Assembly (NCBI GenBank): GCA_964432155.1
Contig: CAYSMF010000006.1
Span: forward strand, 1 to 64,000
Length of the DNA stretch: 64,000 nt
Reading direction: 5' to 3'
DNA from: UBA10438 sp964432155
Lineage (GTDB): Bacteria > Bacteroidota > Ignavibacteria > Kapaibacteriales > Kapaibacteriaceae
Each line of letters opens with the position of its first letter. Position 1 is the stretch's first letter. Made by a program: the position numbers and the translations under genes. The notes under the pieces are model-generated. The model made no database searches. It was not told where the DNA came from and worked only from the letters and a program-made list of their open reading frames with translations. Shown in pieces: positions 51,350 through 58,984 of this stretch.

Positions 51350-52258
51350 TTATCCCCCTCGACGTTGAAGTTCGAGCATCCCTTGTTGTTGCCAGATATA
51401 GTCCTGCCGCATGCCAGGGAACCGTCGCACAAGTCCGGCATATCGTCGATGCGCCCGCGTCATCCAATACCATTGCAGCAAGGTGACACGCTGGGTGAGT
51501 GTTGCACGGGCCAGACTCATAGGCACCACCACATTCGTCACCAATTCTCTTCGAAGCGATCGTCCCTCGTGCGCTATCCGTCGCTGCTCGGCAAGTTGAA
51601 GGGCACGCAAGAGTTCGTCATCATCAACAGATTGAATGTCACGTGCAAACATGCCTAGGGGCGAATCCGGGATTTGCTCGCGCACGATTCGTGCGACGTC
51701 GTCGATCAGCGGGTGATGACGTTTGCGTGCAAGACTGTCGAACCACTCAGCCGTGAGCATGCGCAGTGCTTCATGCACCCCAACACGTCCAACGGCTGCA
51801 CGCGAACGCGCAACGTTGCGGGAAAGGCGCTGAAAAGCTGCACGCTGCAATTCATCAACATGCTCTGCGGGATCGAGCTCTGTGCGATGCTTCAATGCGC
51901 GAAGTCCACGCAACACATCTTCCTGTGGTATGACGAGTGTCCAGGGGATGTGGGCGATTGGCACGTCGTTGTTGAGGACGATATGAAGAACGACATCGTC
52001 GTAGCGTGCGTCACTGGCATGTCCGTGAGCATACCACATCGATGCCGCATGATGCACTTCTGCGCTGCCGATCGTAACCACTTGATCGCAATACACAGCG
52101 ATGTTCAGAATGTCGGGACCCTCATGTACGTTGATACGTCCAGGCGACAGCACCTGCACATGCACGCCACTTGAACAGGTCCATACACGACCTGATTCTG
52201 AAAGCACTGCATGGATCGCCCGTTGAAGCAGACGCTCGGGGAGGTTGCGAAGAGACAT
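51350..52258 (-). CDS. DUF2851 family protein
   Basis: A 302-residue protein of DUF2851, found mainly in Bacteroidota and Chlorobi and of unknown function. Typical segments are N-V-H-E-G-P-D-I-L-N, G-S-A-E-V-H-H-A-A-S-M-W-Y-A-H-G-H and D-A-R-Y-D-D-V-V-L-H-I-V. The conserved Glu, His and Asp residues look like a possible active site, but this is inference. It lies 51 bases after pyrF and probably shares its transcript. The C-terminal half is helical and arginine-rich. Confidence 0.85.
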   Translation of the reverse strand: MSLRNLPERLLQRAIHAVLSESGRVWTCSSGVHVQVLSPGRINVHEGPDILNIAVYCDQVVTIGSAEVHHAASMWYAHGHASDARYDDVVLHIVLNNDVPIAHIPWTLVIPQEDVLRGLRALKHRTELDPAEHVDELQRAAFQRLSRNVARSRAAVGRVGVHEALRMLTAEWFDSLARKRHHPLIDDVARIVREQIPDSPLGMFARDIQSVDDDELLRALQLAEQRRIAHEGRSLRRELVTNVVVPMSLARATLTQRVTLLQWYWMTRAHRRYAGLVRRFPGMRQDYIWQQQGMLELQRRGG

Positions 52259-52309
52259 GGCGCATCATCACAATGACACAACGTGTCGTTGTTGTGCACC
52301 GGTACGGGA

Positions 52310-53068
52310 CTAACGTGACGTCAGGACAGCGTGGAGACGTTCCGCTTCGGCGGCGATGGACGCCATGCACGACGGCGATGCATCACAATACAGCAAGCCA
52401 CGCGATACATTGAACACAGCCGGACCGGCTGCATTGGCCGCAACCGTTGCGCGCTCATCGCCCCCCTGCGCACCAAGGCCTGGGATCAACAACGGAACGT
52501 TCGGGTAAGCCGTGCGGAGCATTGCCAGCTCCTCGGCATTCGTTGCACCGACCACGAAACCAACATCACCGCTACGAGGCCACGAGAGCGTCGACTCCAT
52601 CACTCGGCGGTAGAGCGGTTGTCCGTCTACTGGCAGACGTTGAAAATCATGAGAGCCCGGATTCGACGTGAGCGCAAGGACATACACCATGCGATCGGCG
52701 ACCTCAAGGAATGGTCCGACAGAGTCGCGCCCCATGTATGGCGACACCGTGATTGCATCGGCATTCAAATCATCGAACACCGCGCGAGCATATGCCGACG
52801 ACGTATTACCGATATCTCCACGCTTCGCATCGGCAATCACGTACGCATTCCCACAGTGGCGTCGGATGGCGTACATGGCCTCGATACCAGGGATTCCGTA
52901 TTGCTCGAAGAACGCCAGGTTGATTTTGTAGCACGATGCCCACTGACGTGTGGCGTCGACCACATCCATCCCAAATGCCACGAGTGCGTCGGGTCGGTTA
53001 CGGTATTGTTCTGGCAGTTTAGCGAGGTCGAGATCAAGTCCGACACAAAGACCGGTTGCTGGAATCAT
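52310..53068 (-). CDS. pyrF: Orotidine 5'-phosphate decarboxylase
   Basis: A 252-residue enzyme that makes UMP from OMP in pyrimidine synthesis. The catalytic D-A-K-R-G-D is at residues 80-85, K-I-N-L-A-F-F near residue 48 and V-G-A-T-N in the C-terminal half. Its size and D-A-K-R-G-D-I-G-N-T fit the longer (type 2) bacterial group. The -7 element TATCTTTG ends five bases before the ATG, so the 5' leader is nearly absent. DUF2851 follows in the same direction. Confidence 0.95.
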   Translation of the reverse strand: MIPATGLCVGLDLDLAKLPEQYRNRPDALVAFGMDVVDATRQWASCYKINLAFFEQYGIPGIEAMYAIRRHCGNAYVIADAKRGDIGNTSSAYARAVFDDLNADAITVSPYMGRDSVGPFLEVADRMVYVLALTSNPGSHDFQRLPVDGQPLYRRVMESTLSWPRSGDVGFVVGATNAEELAMLRTAYPNVPLLIPGLGAQGGDERATVAANAAGPAVFNVSRGLLYCDASPSCMASIAAEAERLHAVLTSR

Positions 53069-53073
53069 GACCG

Positions 53074-53081
53074 CAAAGATA
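53074..53081 (-). promoter_or_regulatory. -7 element TATCTTTG, near-leaderless pyrF
   Basis: Minus-strand perfect TAnnTTTG followed by CGGTC and the pyrF ATG, giving a predicted leader of zero to two bases. Confidence 0.65.
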
Positions 53082-53131
53082 GTGTCAGGGGGCTCTGTGG
53101 AAATGTTTCGTTCCCCTCATGTAACAATTCC

Positions 53132-53281
53132 CGAGGTCATCCGTCCCTGCTTGTGTCCCCCATGACATCGTGTGGCCAACCTCCCCGATCCGGCCCCCAA
53201 CCCGACCGGTCACACGATACACCACAGACGCCCGAGCCACGCAGTCCCCTCCCCTTATAGCTGGCCGGGCGTCTTTGTTTT
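53132..53281 (+). ncRNA. Candidate structured RNA with its own terminator
   Basis: In the 257-base gap between divergent pyrF and the metalloprotease gene, the plus strand can fold into a weak 5-bp stem (53136-53140/53162-53166), a strong 11-bp stem (53167-53177/53208-53218, one G-U pair) and a terminator-like hairpin (53226-53234/53266-53274 plus GCCA/TGGC inside) followed by TTGTTTTT. The G-U pair and T tract both favour plus-strand RNA. No plus-strand gene lies upstream, so the terminator needs another transcript to serve. I recognise no known RNA family; the 5' end is not defined. Confidence 0.45.
53226..53280 (+). terminator. Orphan Rho-independent terminator
   Basis: A nine-base perfect stem (AGACGCCCG/CGGGCGTCT), extended by GCCA/TGGC after a one-base bulge, ends in TTTGTTTTT. 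It directly precedes the promoter of the metalloprotease gene and follows no plus-strand coding gene. Confidence 0.75.
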
Positions 53282-53289
53282 TAGATTCG
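53282..53289 (+). promoter_or_regulatory. -7 element TAGATTCG for metalloprotease gene
   Basis: TAnnTTCG match, 36 bases before the ATG at 53326 and just after the orphan terminator. Confidence 0.5.
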
Positions 53290-53325
53290 TAGTTCTTGCT
53301 CAACAGCTATTCGGGATCCCCAAGT

Positions 53326-55785
53326 ATGACGTCATTCCTTTCGTGGACACTCGTCACGATCAGTACGGCATTTCTCCTGGCATGCGGATCATCGCCAACA
53401 CCACCGCAGCAATTGGGCGAGCGTCCCGATGGCGATAAGGCGGGATTGAAAGAAAAGAAGATCAAGCCGTACGACAAGGTGATCACCAAGGAGGCCGTGT
53501 CGGACTCGGGCTTGTTCATTGTTCACCGACTCGACGGAAAGTTCTTCTACGAGATTCCGGTTTCGAAACTGAATAAGGAGATGCTCCTTGTGTCGCGCAT
53601 CTCGCGCACACCATCGGTTGGATACGGTGGCGAGGAGAACAACACCGAAGTGATCCGCTGGGAGCAGAAGTACGAGAAGATCCTTCTTCGTACAATTTCA
53701 TACGTGAACGTCGCTGCCGACTCATCACCAATTGCTCGAGCTGTGCGCGCTGCGAACTTCGAAGAGGTTATTCGCGCCTTCCCAATCCAAGCCTACACAA
53801 AGGATTCAAGCGCGATCGTCATCGACGTCACTGATATGTTTCTGAGCGATGTGGGAATCCTCACACCGAACCGCTCGGTTCGCCAACAGTACAAGATTTC
53901 GGGTCTCGATCGCGAACGCTCATTCATCGACTACATCAAGAGCTTCCCGACAAACATCGAAGTCGAGAACCTTCTCACGTTTTCCGCCGAAGCCCCAGCT
54001 CAAAACAGCGCAACACGTACGATGACATTCGGCATGCACCACTCGATGGTGCTCCTGCCAGAGCGTCCGATGACCCCACGTCTTGCAGATCCACGCGTTG
54101 GCTTCTTCTCGCTCCGTCAAACAGACTACTCACGTCCGGAAGCAGAAGCTGTGCAGCGTGAGTACATCGTTCGTTGGCGTCTCGAACCAAAGGACACGGC
54201 TGCGTTCCTGCGTGGCGAGTTGGTTGAACCAATCAAGCCGATCACCTATTACATCGACCCAGCAACACCAGTACAATGGCGCAAGTGGCTCAAGAAGGGT
54301 ATCGAAGAATGGAATCCTGCATTCGAAAAGGCTGGCTTCAAGAATGCCGTTCGATGCCTCGAACCGCCAACACCACAAGAAGATCCAGATTGGTCTCCGG
54401 AAGACGCTCGCTATAGCGTCATCCGCTACTACCCATCACCGATCGAGAATGCCTACGGTCCAAACATCCACGATCCACGCACCGGTGAGATCATCGAGTC
54501 GGATATCGGTTGGTTCCACAACATCATGAAGCTGCAAACAAGCTGGTACTTCACGCAGGCTGTGAGCGATCCGAAGTCGCGCAAACTGCCGTACAACGAT
54601 TCGCTCATGGGCGAACTTGTTGCCTTCGTTGCAGCGCACGAATTCGGTCACACCATCGGCATGCCTCACAACATGAAGGCATCGAATGCCTATCCCGTCG
54701 ACTCACTACGCTCGAAGACGTTCTGTGCGAAGTATGGAACAGCCCCTTCCATCATGGACTATGCTCGCTTCAACTACATCGCCCAGCCGGGTGATGATGT
54801 TCCCGTGCGTCCGCAGGTTGGACCATACGATGAGTTCGCAACGATGTGGGGCTACCGTCCAATCATCGGTGCTCGCACGTCGGATGAAGAGCGCGATACC
54901 CTGAGCGCTTGGGCGAAGCTGACCGAGACGAATCCGATGTATCGCTTTGGCGCGCAACAGTGGATGATCGTTGACCCAACAGCGCAAACGGAAGATCTTG
55001 GTGATGATGCGGTGAAGGCTGGTACATATGGTGTTGCGAATCTGAAGCGCATCATGGGATACTTGTACGAATCGGCATACTCCGATGGCAAGGACTTCAC
55101 ACTCTTGAGTGATCTCTACGACGATGTACTCGGACAGTGGAGCCGCGAGATGGGTCACGTTGCGAACATCCCTGGTGGAGTGATTACCGAGCGCAAGGTC
55201 TTCGGTTCGCCTGGTCCTGTCTACAGCATTGTTGCCAAGGATCGTCAGCGTGGCGCCGTCCAGTTCCTGCGCGATCAAGTGTTCACAACTCCATTGTGGC
55301 TGCTCGACGAAAAGATTGCACAGCTTCTGCAGCCATCTGATGTGGCACAGCGGTTGAGCTCGATGCAAACGCGCTTGCTGCGCACTGTGATGTCGTCGGA
55401 TAAGCTCCTTCGCTTGCTTGACCAGCAAACACGCTTTGCTGCGTCTGCCTATAGTGTTGATGAGCTCCTCACCGATATCGAAGCTGGGGTGTTCACCGAG
55501 CTGCAAACAAAGGCCCCGATCGATTTCTACCGTCGAAACCTTCAGCGCGCCTACGTGCAGGATCTCATCGACAAGTCGTCAGCTCCTGCTGCGTCGGGTG
55601 ACTTCTTCGCAATGTTCATGCGTGGTCCATCGACGTACTCCACGGACGTACGCGCAATTGCACGTCTGCGTCTTGCCACGTTGAAGAAGACCTTGTCAGC
55701 AGTCCGCTCGAACGACACGCTGACGCGTGCACATGTGGAAGACCTTGTGCTGCAGATTACCAACGCACTCGAGCCGAAGAAGTAA
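53326..55785 (+). CDS. Zinc-dependent metalloprotease lipoprotein (DUF5117/DUF5118 type)
   Basis: An 819-residue predicted lipoprotein with lipobox F-L-L-A-C at Cys ~20 (start at ATG 53326). The zinc site H-E-F-G-H-T-I-G-M-P-H is at residues 438-448, fitting the metzincin pattern HExxHxxGxxH, and a later S-I-M-D-Y-A-R-F-N-Y carries the Met-turn. Flanking regions match a large family of Bacteroidota surface or periplasmic zinc proteases with DUF5117/DUF5118 domains (F-F-Y-E-I-P; W-R-K-W-L-K-K-G-I-E-E-W-N-P-A-F-E-K-A-G). It may degrade proteins at the envelope. A small membrane protein gene begins two bases after its stop. Confidence 0.9.
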   Translation: MTSFLSWTLVTISTAFLLACGSSPTPPQQLGERPDGDKAGLKEKKIKPYDKVITKEAVSDSGLFIVHRLDGKFFYEIPVSKLNKEMLLVSRISRTPSVGYGGEENNTEVIRWEQKYEKILLRTISYVNVAADSSPIARAVRAANFEEVIRAFPIQAYTKDSSAIVIDVTDMFLSDVGILTPNRSVRQQYKISGLDRERSFIDYIKSFPTNIEVENLLTFSAEAPAQNSATRTMTFGMHHSMVLLPERPMTPRLADPRVGFFSLRQTDYSRPEAEAVQREYIVRWRLEPKDTAAFLRGELVEPIKPITYYIDPATPVQWRKWLKKGIEEWNPAFEKAGFKNAVRCLEPPTPQEDPDWSPEDARYSVIRYYPSPIENAYGPNIHDPRTGEIIESDIGWFHNIMKLQTSWYFTQAVSDPKSRKLPYNDSLMGELVAFVAAHEFGHTIGMPHNMKASNAYPVDSLRSKTFCAKYGTAPSIMDYARFNYIAQPGDDVPVRPQVGPYDEFATMWGYRPIIGARTSDEERDTLSAWAKLTETNPMYRFGAQQWMIVDPTAQTEDLGDDAVKAGTYGVANLKRIMGYLYESAYSDGKDFTLLSDLYDDVLGQWSREMGHVANIPGGVITERKVFGSPGPVYSIVAKDRQRGAVQFLRDQVFTTPLWLLDEKIAQLLQPSDVAQRLSSMQTRLLRTVMSSDKLLRLLDQQTRFAASAYSVDELLTDIEAGVFTELQTKAPIDFYRRNLQRAYVQDLIDKSSAPAASGDFFAMFMRGPSTYSTDVRAIARLRLATLKKTLSAVRSNDTLTRAHVEDLVLQITNALEPKK

Positions 55786-55787
55786 GC

Positions 55788-56036
55788 ATGACCCCGCGCC
55801 GCATGGTTTGGTTCGGCTACGCTGCAATCATCCTGACAATTGTCTGGGGGATCGGCATCGTTCCTGCATGGCTGGTTGTTCGCGCTGCGAAGGCCTCTCC
55901 CCTGCCTGACGGTGTGCCCGCACCTATGCGGCGCGACTATCGTGGCGGTCTCCTTCTGGCGCGGATTGGCCTTGCTACCAACGGCATTGCGGTAGCATTC
56001 ATCATCTGGATGCTCATCAGTACATACGTCGTGTAA
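55788..56036 (+). CDS. Small two-helix membrane protein
   Basis: An 82-residue protein with two predicted membrane segments (I-I-L-T-I-V-W-G-I-G-I-V and G-I-A-V-A-F-I-I-W-M-L-I) joined by a short polar loop with P-L-P-D-G-V-P-A-P-M-R-R-D-Y. I do not recognise a family. It starts two bases after the metalloprotease stop, so it is probably translated from that mRNA. It could be an accessory membrane subunit, but nothing in the sequence proves a partner. Confidence 0.65.
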   Translation: MTPRRMVWFGYAAIILTIVWGIGIVPAWLVVRAAKASPLPDGVPAPMRRDYRGGLLLARIGLATNGIAVAFIIWMLISTYVV

Positions 56037-56047
56037 CGCGCCGGATG

Positions 56048-56054
56048 TAATTTG
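56048..56054 (+). promoter_or_regulatory. Variant -7 element TAATTTG
   Basis: A shortened -7 box followed by CACACC and the ATG at 56061, so a transcript starting here would be nearly leaderless. It may be an internal promoter for the DoxX-MTHFR genes. Confidence 0.35.
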
Positions 56055-56060
56055 CACACC

Positions 56061-56516
56061 ATGGATGCACTACGTCCCTGGTTGAGCTTACTCGTGCGCG
56101 TCTTCATCGGCGGATACTTCGTCGTTGCAGCCGTACCGAAAATCATTGAGCCCCTTGCCTTTGCAACATCGATCATGCACTATGGCCTCGTGCCGTCGTG
56201 GTCGATTAATGCCATCGCACTCGTTCTGCCATGGCTTGAACTTATTGCGGGTATTGGTCTGATCATCGGCATTCGCACCAAGCTCCAAGCTGCATTCTGC
56301 GGAGGCATGCTGTTGGTATTCACACTTGCGGTTGCCTACGCCGTTGTGCTCGGACTCAAGATCGACTGCGGTTGCTTTGGTGAGTCAGGGGGCGAAGAAG
56401 TCTCGTGGCTGAAGGTCGCGAAGAACTCTGCGATGATGCTTGGTTGCGCATACCTCTGGTGGAGTCCACGGAGCGTGTTCTCCCTCGACCACGGTCTGTG
56501 GGGTCGTTCAGCATGA
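56061..56516 (+). CDS. MauE/DoxX family redox-associated membrane protein
   Basis: A 151-residue protein with four membrane helices of the DoxX-like type. F-I-G-G-Y-F-V-V-A-A-V-P-K-I near the N-terminus and D-C-G-C-F-G-E-S near residue 105 are typical of the MauE/DoxX branch, whose C-x-C-F-G pair is thought to take part in periplasmic thiol-disulfide exchange. The ATG at 56061 follows a variant -7 element. Its last four bases (ATGA) overlap the start of the Hcy-methyltransferase/MTHFR fusion, so the two are co-translated, an unusual partnership. Confidence 0.82.
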   Translation: MDALRPWLSLLVRVFIGGYFVVAAVPKIIEPLAFATSIMHYGLVPSWSINAIALVLPWLELIAGIGLIIGIRTKLQAAFCGGMLLVFTLAVAYAVVLGLKIDCGCFGESGGEEVSWLKVAKNSAMMLGCAYLWWSPRSVFSLDHGLWGRSA

Positions 56517-58348
56517 GTGCACCACTCGATGTAGCAACATGGTTCGCTACCGGACCGATCGTCGCTGACGGATCGATGGCAATCGAACTTGCGCGACGTG
56601 GTTTTTCCGAGCGTCCGTGCGATCGCTACAACCTGACATCACCTGTTGTCATTGAAAAGATCTATCACGAGTTCCTCGATGCAGGAGCGCGGCTACTGCA
56701 GAGCAATACGCTCAATGCGAATCGCTATGCTCTCGAGTCGTCGATGCTGTCGGCACGTGTGCATGAGATCAACCGCAAGGGTGTGTGGCTCGCCCGTCAG
56801 GCTGCCGGCTCACGCGCGCTTGTCGCCGGCGTAGTTGGTCCGAGCGGACGCATGATGCGTCCACTTGGCCCCTTGACACACGAAGATCTGCATCTATGTT
56901 TTACGGAACAGATTGCCGCGCTCCTTGCCGGTTCTGTCGATCTGATCATGCTCAAGTCGTTCATCGACTTGGATGAAATCGAGATCGCCATTGATGCTGT
57001 GCGTGCGCTCAGCAACGATGTTCCATTGATCGCGTTGAAGTCATTCCCCGAGGACGGTTCCGTCCTCAGCGGAAGCTATCCCTCGGATGTTGCGCAACGG
57101 CTGGAGCGCCATGGTATTCAGGCGCTGGGTTCGAACGGTACCGTTGGACCCCAACGCATGCTCGGCATTGTTGAGTCGCTGCGCGTAAGCAGCGTCCCAC
57201 TCGTGGCACTTCCCGACGTTGGCATCCCAACAATCATCGACGGTATCCCCGTCTACAACGCAGAGCCAACCTATGTAGCTGCAGCAGCACGCAGACTCGT
57301 TGAGCATGGGGCTTGCATCATCGGCGCTGATGGCGGTGCGGATGTTGCGCATGTGCGAGCGATCGCCGAAGCCGTGTCTGGTGCTACCGTAGGTTCATCA
57401 CCAATCGTCGTTAAGCGACATCAGCGTGCCGACATCGACACGATGGTTGCGCCTGCACCAACGCCGTTTGGCGCCTCGATTGGTAAGCGGCTTCTCACAA
57501 CAGTAGAACTTGATGTACCTCGCGGACTCGATATGTCGAGTGTGATCGAGGGAGCACGGTACCTCAAGGAACACGGCATCGATGCCGTGAACATCAGCGA
57601 TGGCGCGCGTGCGCGTCTGCGCATGAGTCCGATCGCGATTTCAAAGCTTGTGACTGACGCAACAGGGATGGAGTGCATCACACACCTTGCGTGTCGCGAT
57701 CGCAACATGGTTGCATTGCAAGCCGAGGTTGTTGGCGCGCATGAACTTGGTGTACGCAACATTCTTGCGGTAACTGGCGACCCAACACACATCGGCGATT
57801 ACCCATCTGCAACGAGCGTGTACGACGTCGACTCAATCGGACTCATTCGTGCACTCGGCAGAATGAATACCGGACGTGATCTCATGGGCAATCCCCTTGG
57901 GTCACCAACAGGGTTCACCATCGCATGTGCTGTCAATCCCGCAGCTGAAGATCTCGAGCGCGAACTTGATCGTCTTGCGATGAAGGCCGAGCAAGGCGCA
58001 CATGTTGCATTCTCACAGCCCATCTTCGACGACGAAGTGCTGCTTCGATTCCTCGAGCGCAGTGCATCCATCGACATCGCCTTCATGCTTGGTGTGATTC
58101 CCCTCCGAACGATTCGTCACGCTGAATTCCTGCACTACGAAGTGCCGGGCATGACGATTCCAGGATGGGTCCGCGAGCGCATGCAGGCCGCGGGGTCCGA
58201 CACCGAGGCAGCCACCGCAATCGGCATTGAGATTGCCACCGACTTCCTTCAGCGCGTGCAGGATCGTATCGATGGTGTGTACCTCATGCCTCCGTTCAAG
58301 AAGTACGATATTGCTGTCCGAATCTGTTCTGCACTCAACATTTTGTGA
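56513..58348 (+). CDS. Hcy S-methyltransferase-like/methylenetetrahydrofolate reductase fusion, zinc Cys lost
   Basis: A 611-residue fusion. Residues ~1-300 match the homocysteine S-methyltransferase barrel (I-V-A-D-G-S-M, N-T-L-N-A-N, G-P-S-G-R-M-M). Residues ~320-611 match MTHFR with Glu in V-E-L-D-V-P, Asp in V-T-G-D-P-T-H and F-S-Q-P-I-F-D. Family members hold zinc with a Cys in G-x-N-C and a G-G-C-C-G pair. Here these read G-S-N-G (Gly 209) and G-A-D-G-G (Asp 273, Gly 274), so all three ligands are absent. The MTHFR half should still make 5-methyl-THF; the N-terminal half probably cannot activate homocysteine thiolate through zinc. The start overlaps the DoxX stop (ATGA). Bacillus YitJ is the nearest known layout. 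Confidence 0.85.
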   Translation: MSAPLDVATWFATGPIVADGSMAIELARRGFSERPCDRYNLTSPVVIEKIYHEFLDAGARLLQSNTLNANRYALESSMLSARVHEINRKGVWLARQAAGSRALVAGVVGPSGRMMRPLGPLTHEDLHLCFTEQIAALLAGSVDLIMLKSFIDLDEIEIAIDAVRALSNDVPLIALKSFPEDGSVLSGSYPSDVAQRLERHGIQALGSNGTVGPQRMLGIVESLRVSSVPLVALPDVGIPTIIDGIPVYNAEPTYVAAAARRLVEHGACIIGADGGADVAHVRAIAEAVSGATVGSSPIVVKRHQRADIDTMVAPAPTPFGASIGKRLLTTVELDVPRGLDMSSVIEGARYLKEHGIDAVNISDGARARLRMSPIAISKLVTDATGMECITHLACRDRNMVALQAEVVGAHELGVRNILAVTGDPTHIGDYPSATSVYDVDSIGLIRALGRMNTGRDLMGNPLGSPTGFTIACAVNPAAEDLERELDRLAMKAEQGAHVAFSQPIFDDEVLLRFLERSASIDIAFMLGVIPLRTIRHAEFLHYEVPGMTIPGWVRERMQAAGSDTEAATAIGIEIATDFLQRVQDRIDGVYLMPPFKKYDIAVRICSALNIL

Positions 58349-58355
58349 GGATTTC

Positions 58356-58949
58356 ATGGACCCCTCGGTTTCACCACCGATTGAATACTTGCGCGTAGGA
58401 TTTGGACGTCGTGTTCTGGCCTACCTCATCGACACGCTGATCATGCTCACACTCTCCGTGGCGATCGGCATCATCGTGGTTGGCACGAACATGCATGTGC
58501 CGCAAATCATCAACGACCAGCTGGTACAGATCTTTGATCTCTACAGTGCACTCGGTATCGATGCCGGCGCCATTCGGTTTATGGAGACGATGTTTGGCGG
58601 AATGTTCATGGGTAGCCTTGCCCTCGGCGTGCTCTATCCCCTTGTTGAGGGTCTGACGGGCGCATCTCCTGGAAAGCGCATTCTCGATATCTGCGTTGCG
58701 ACTCCTGATGGATATCAGGCAACAACACGCGTGTACTTCCGACGCTATGTGGTGAAGAACCTTGGGAAGATTTTTCAAGTGCTCGCATTGGTCCCGACGT
58801 TGGGATTGCTCGGCACGCTCAGCTCCCTGTACGACCTTGTGTTCTTCGTGGGCTACTTCATTGCACTCGGCGCAAGCCGCATGGCACTGCATGATATGAT
58901 TGCCCAAACCGCAGTATTTCACCGACTCGACATCCAGCATCGGTCGTAA
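58356..58949 (+). CDS. RDD family membrane protein
   Basis: A 197-residue membrane protein of the RDD family. The N-terminal helix holds R-V-L-A-Y-L-I-D-T-L-I (Arg and Asp signature), the second pair of helices has G-A-S-P-G-K-R-I-L-D-I, and R-Y-V-V-K-N-L-G follows. RDD proteins are thought to act in ion or solute transport but most are uncharacterised. The ATG at 58356 follows GTGAGG and lies seven bases after the MTHFR fusion. Longer in-frame starts would overlap that gene. Confidence 0.85.
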   Translation: MDPSVSPPIEYLRVGFGRRVLAYLIDTLIMLTLSVAIGIIVVGTNMHVPQIINDQLVQIFDLYSALGIDAGAIRFMETMFGGMFMGSLALGVLYPLVEGLTGASPGKRILDICVATPDGYQATTRVYFRRYVVKNLGKIFQVLALVPTLGLLGTLSSLYDLVFFVGYFIALGASRMALHDMIAQTAVFHRLDIQHRS

Positions 58950-58984
58950 GACCTTTCCTTCGACGACTTCACGCAACCTGCATC

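Noticed and set aside
52259..52309. Inverted repeat ACAACG/CGTTGT between pyrF and the DUF2851 gene
   Set aside because: Six-base stem with a three-base loop and no T tract; too weak to call a terminator.
52331..53260. 309-codon open frame on the plus strand spanning pyrF and the pyrF-metalloprotease gap
   Set aside because: Mostly antisense to pyrF, no domain, and it would run through the strong terminator hairpin.
53132..53281. SRP RNA, 6S RNA or tmRNA in the pyrF-metalloprotease gap
   Set aside because: The conserved SRP tetraloop region, the long 6S hairpin with closing stem and the tmRNA ends were looked for and not found on either strand.
54706..55506. 266-codon open frame on the minus strand
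   Set aside because: Antisense to the C-terminal half of the metalloprotease; no supporting promoter or start.
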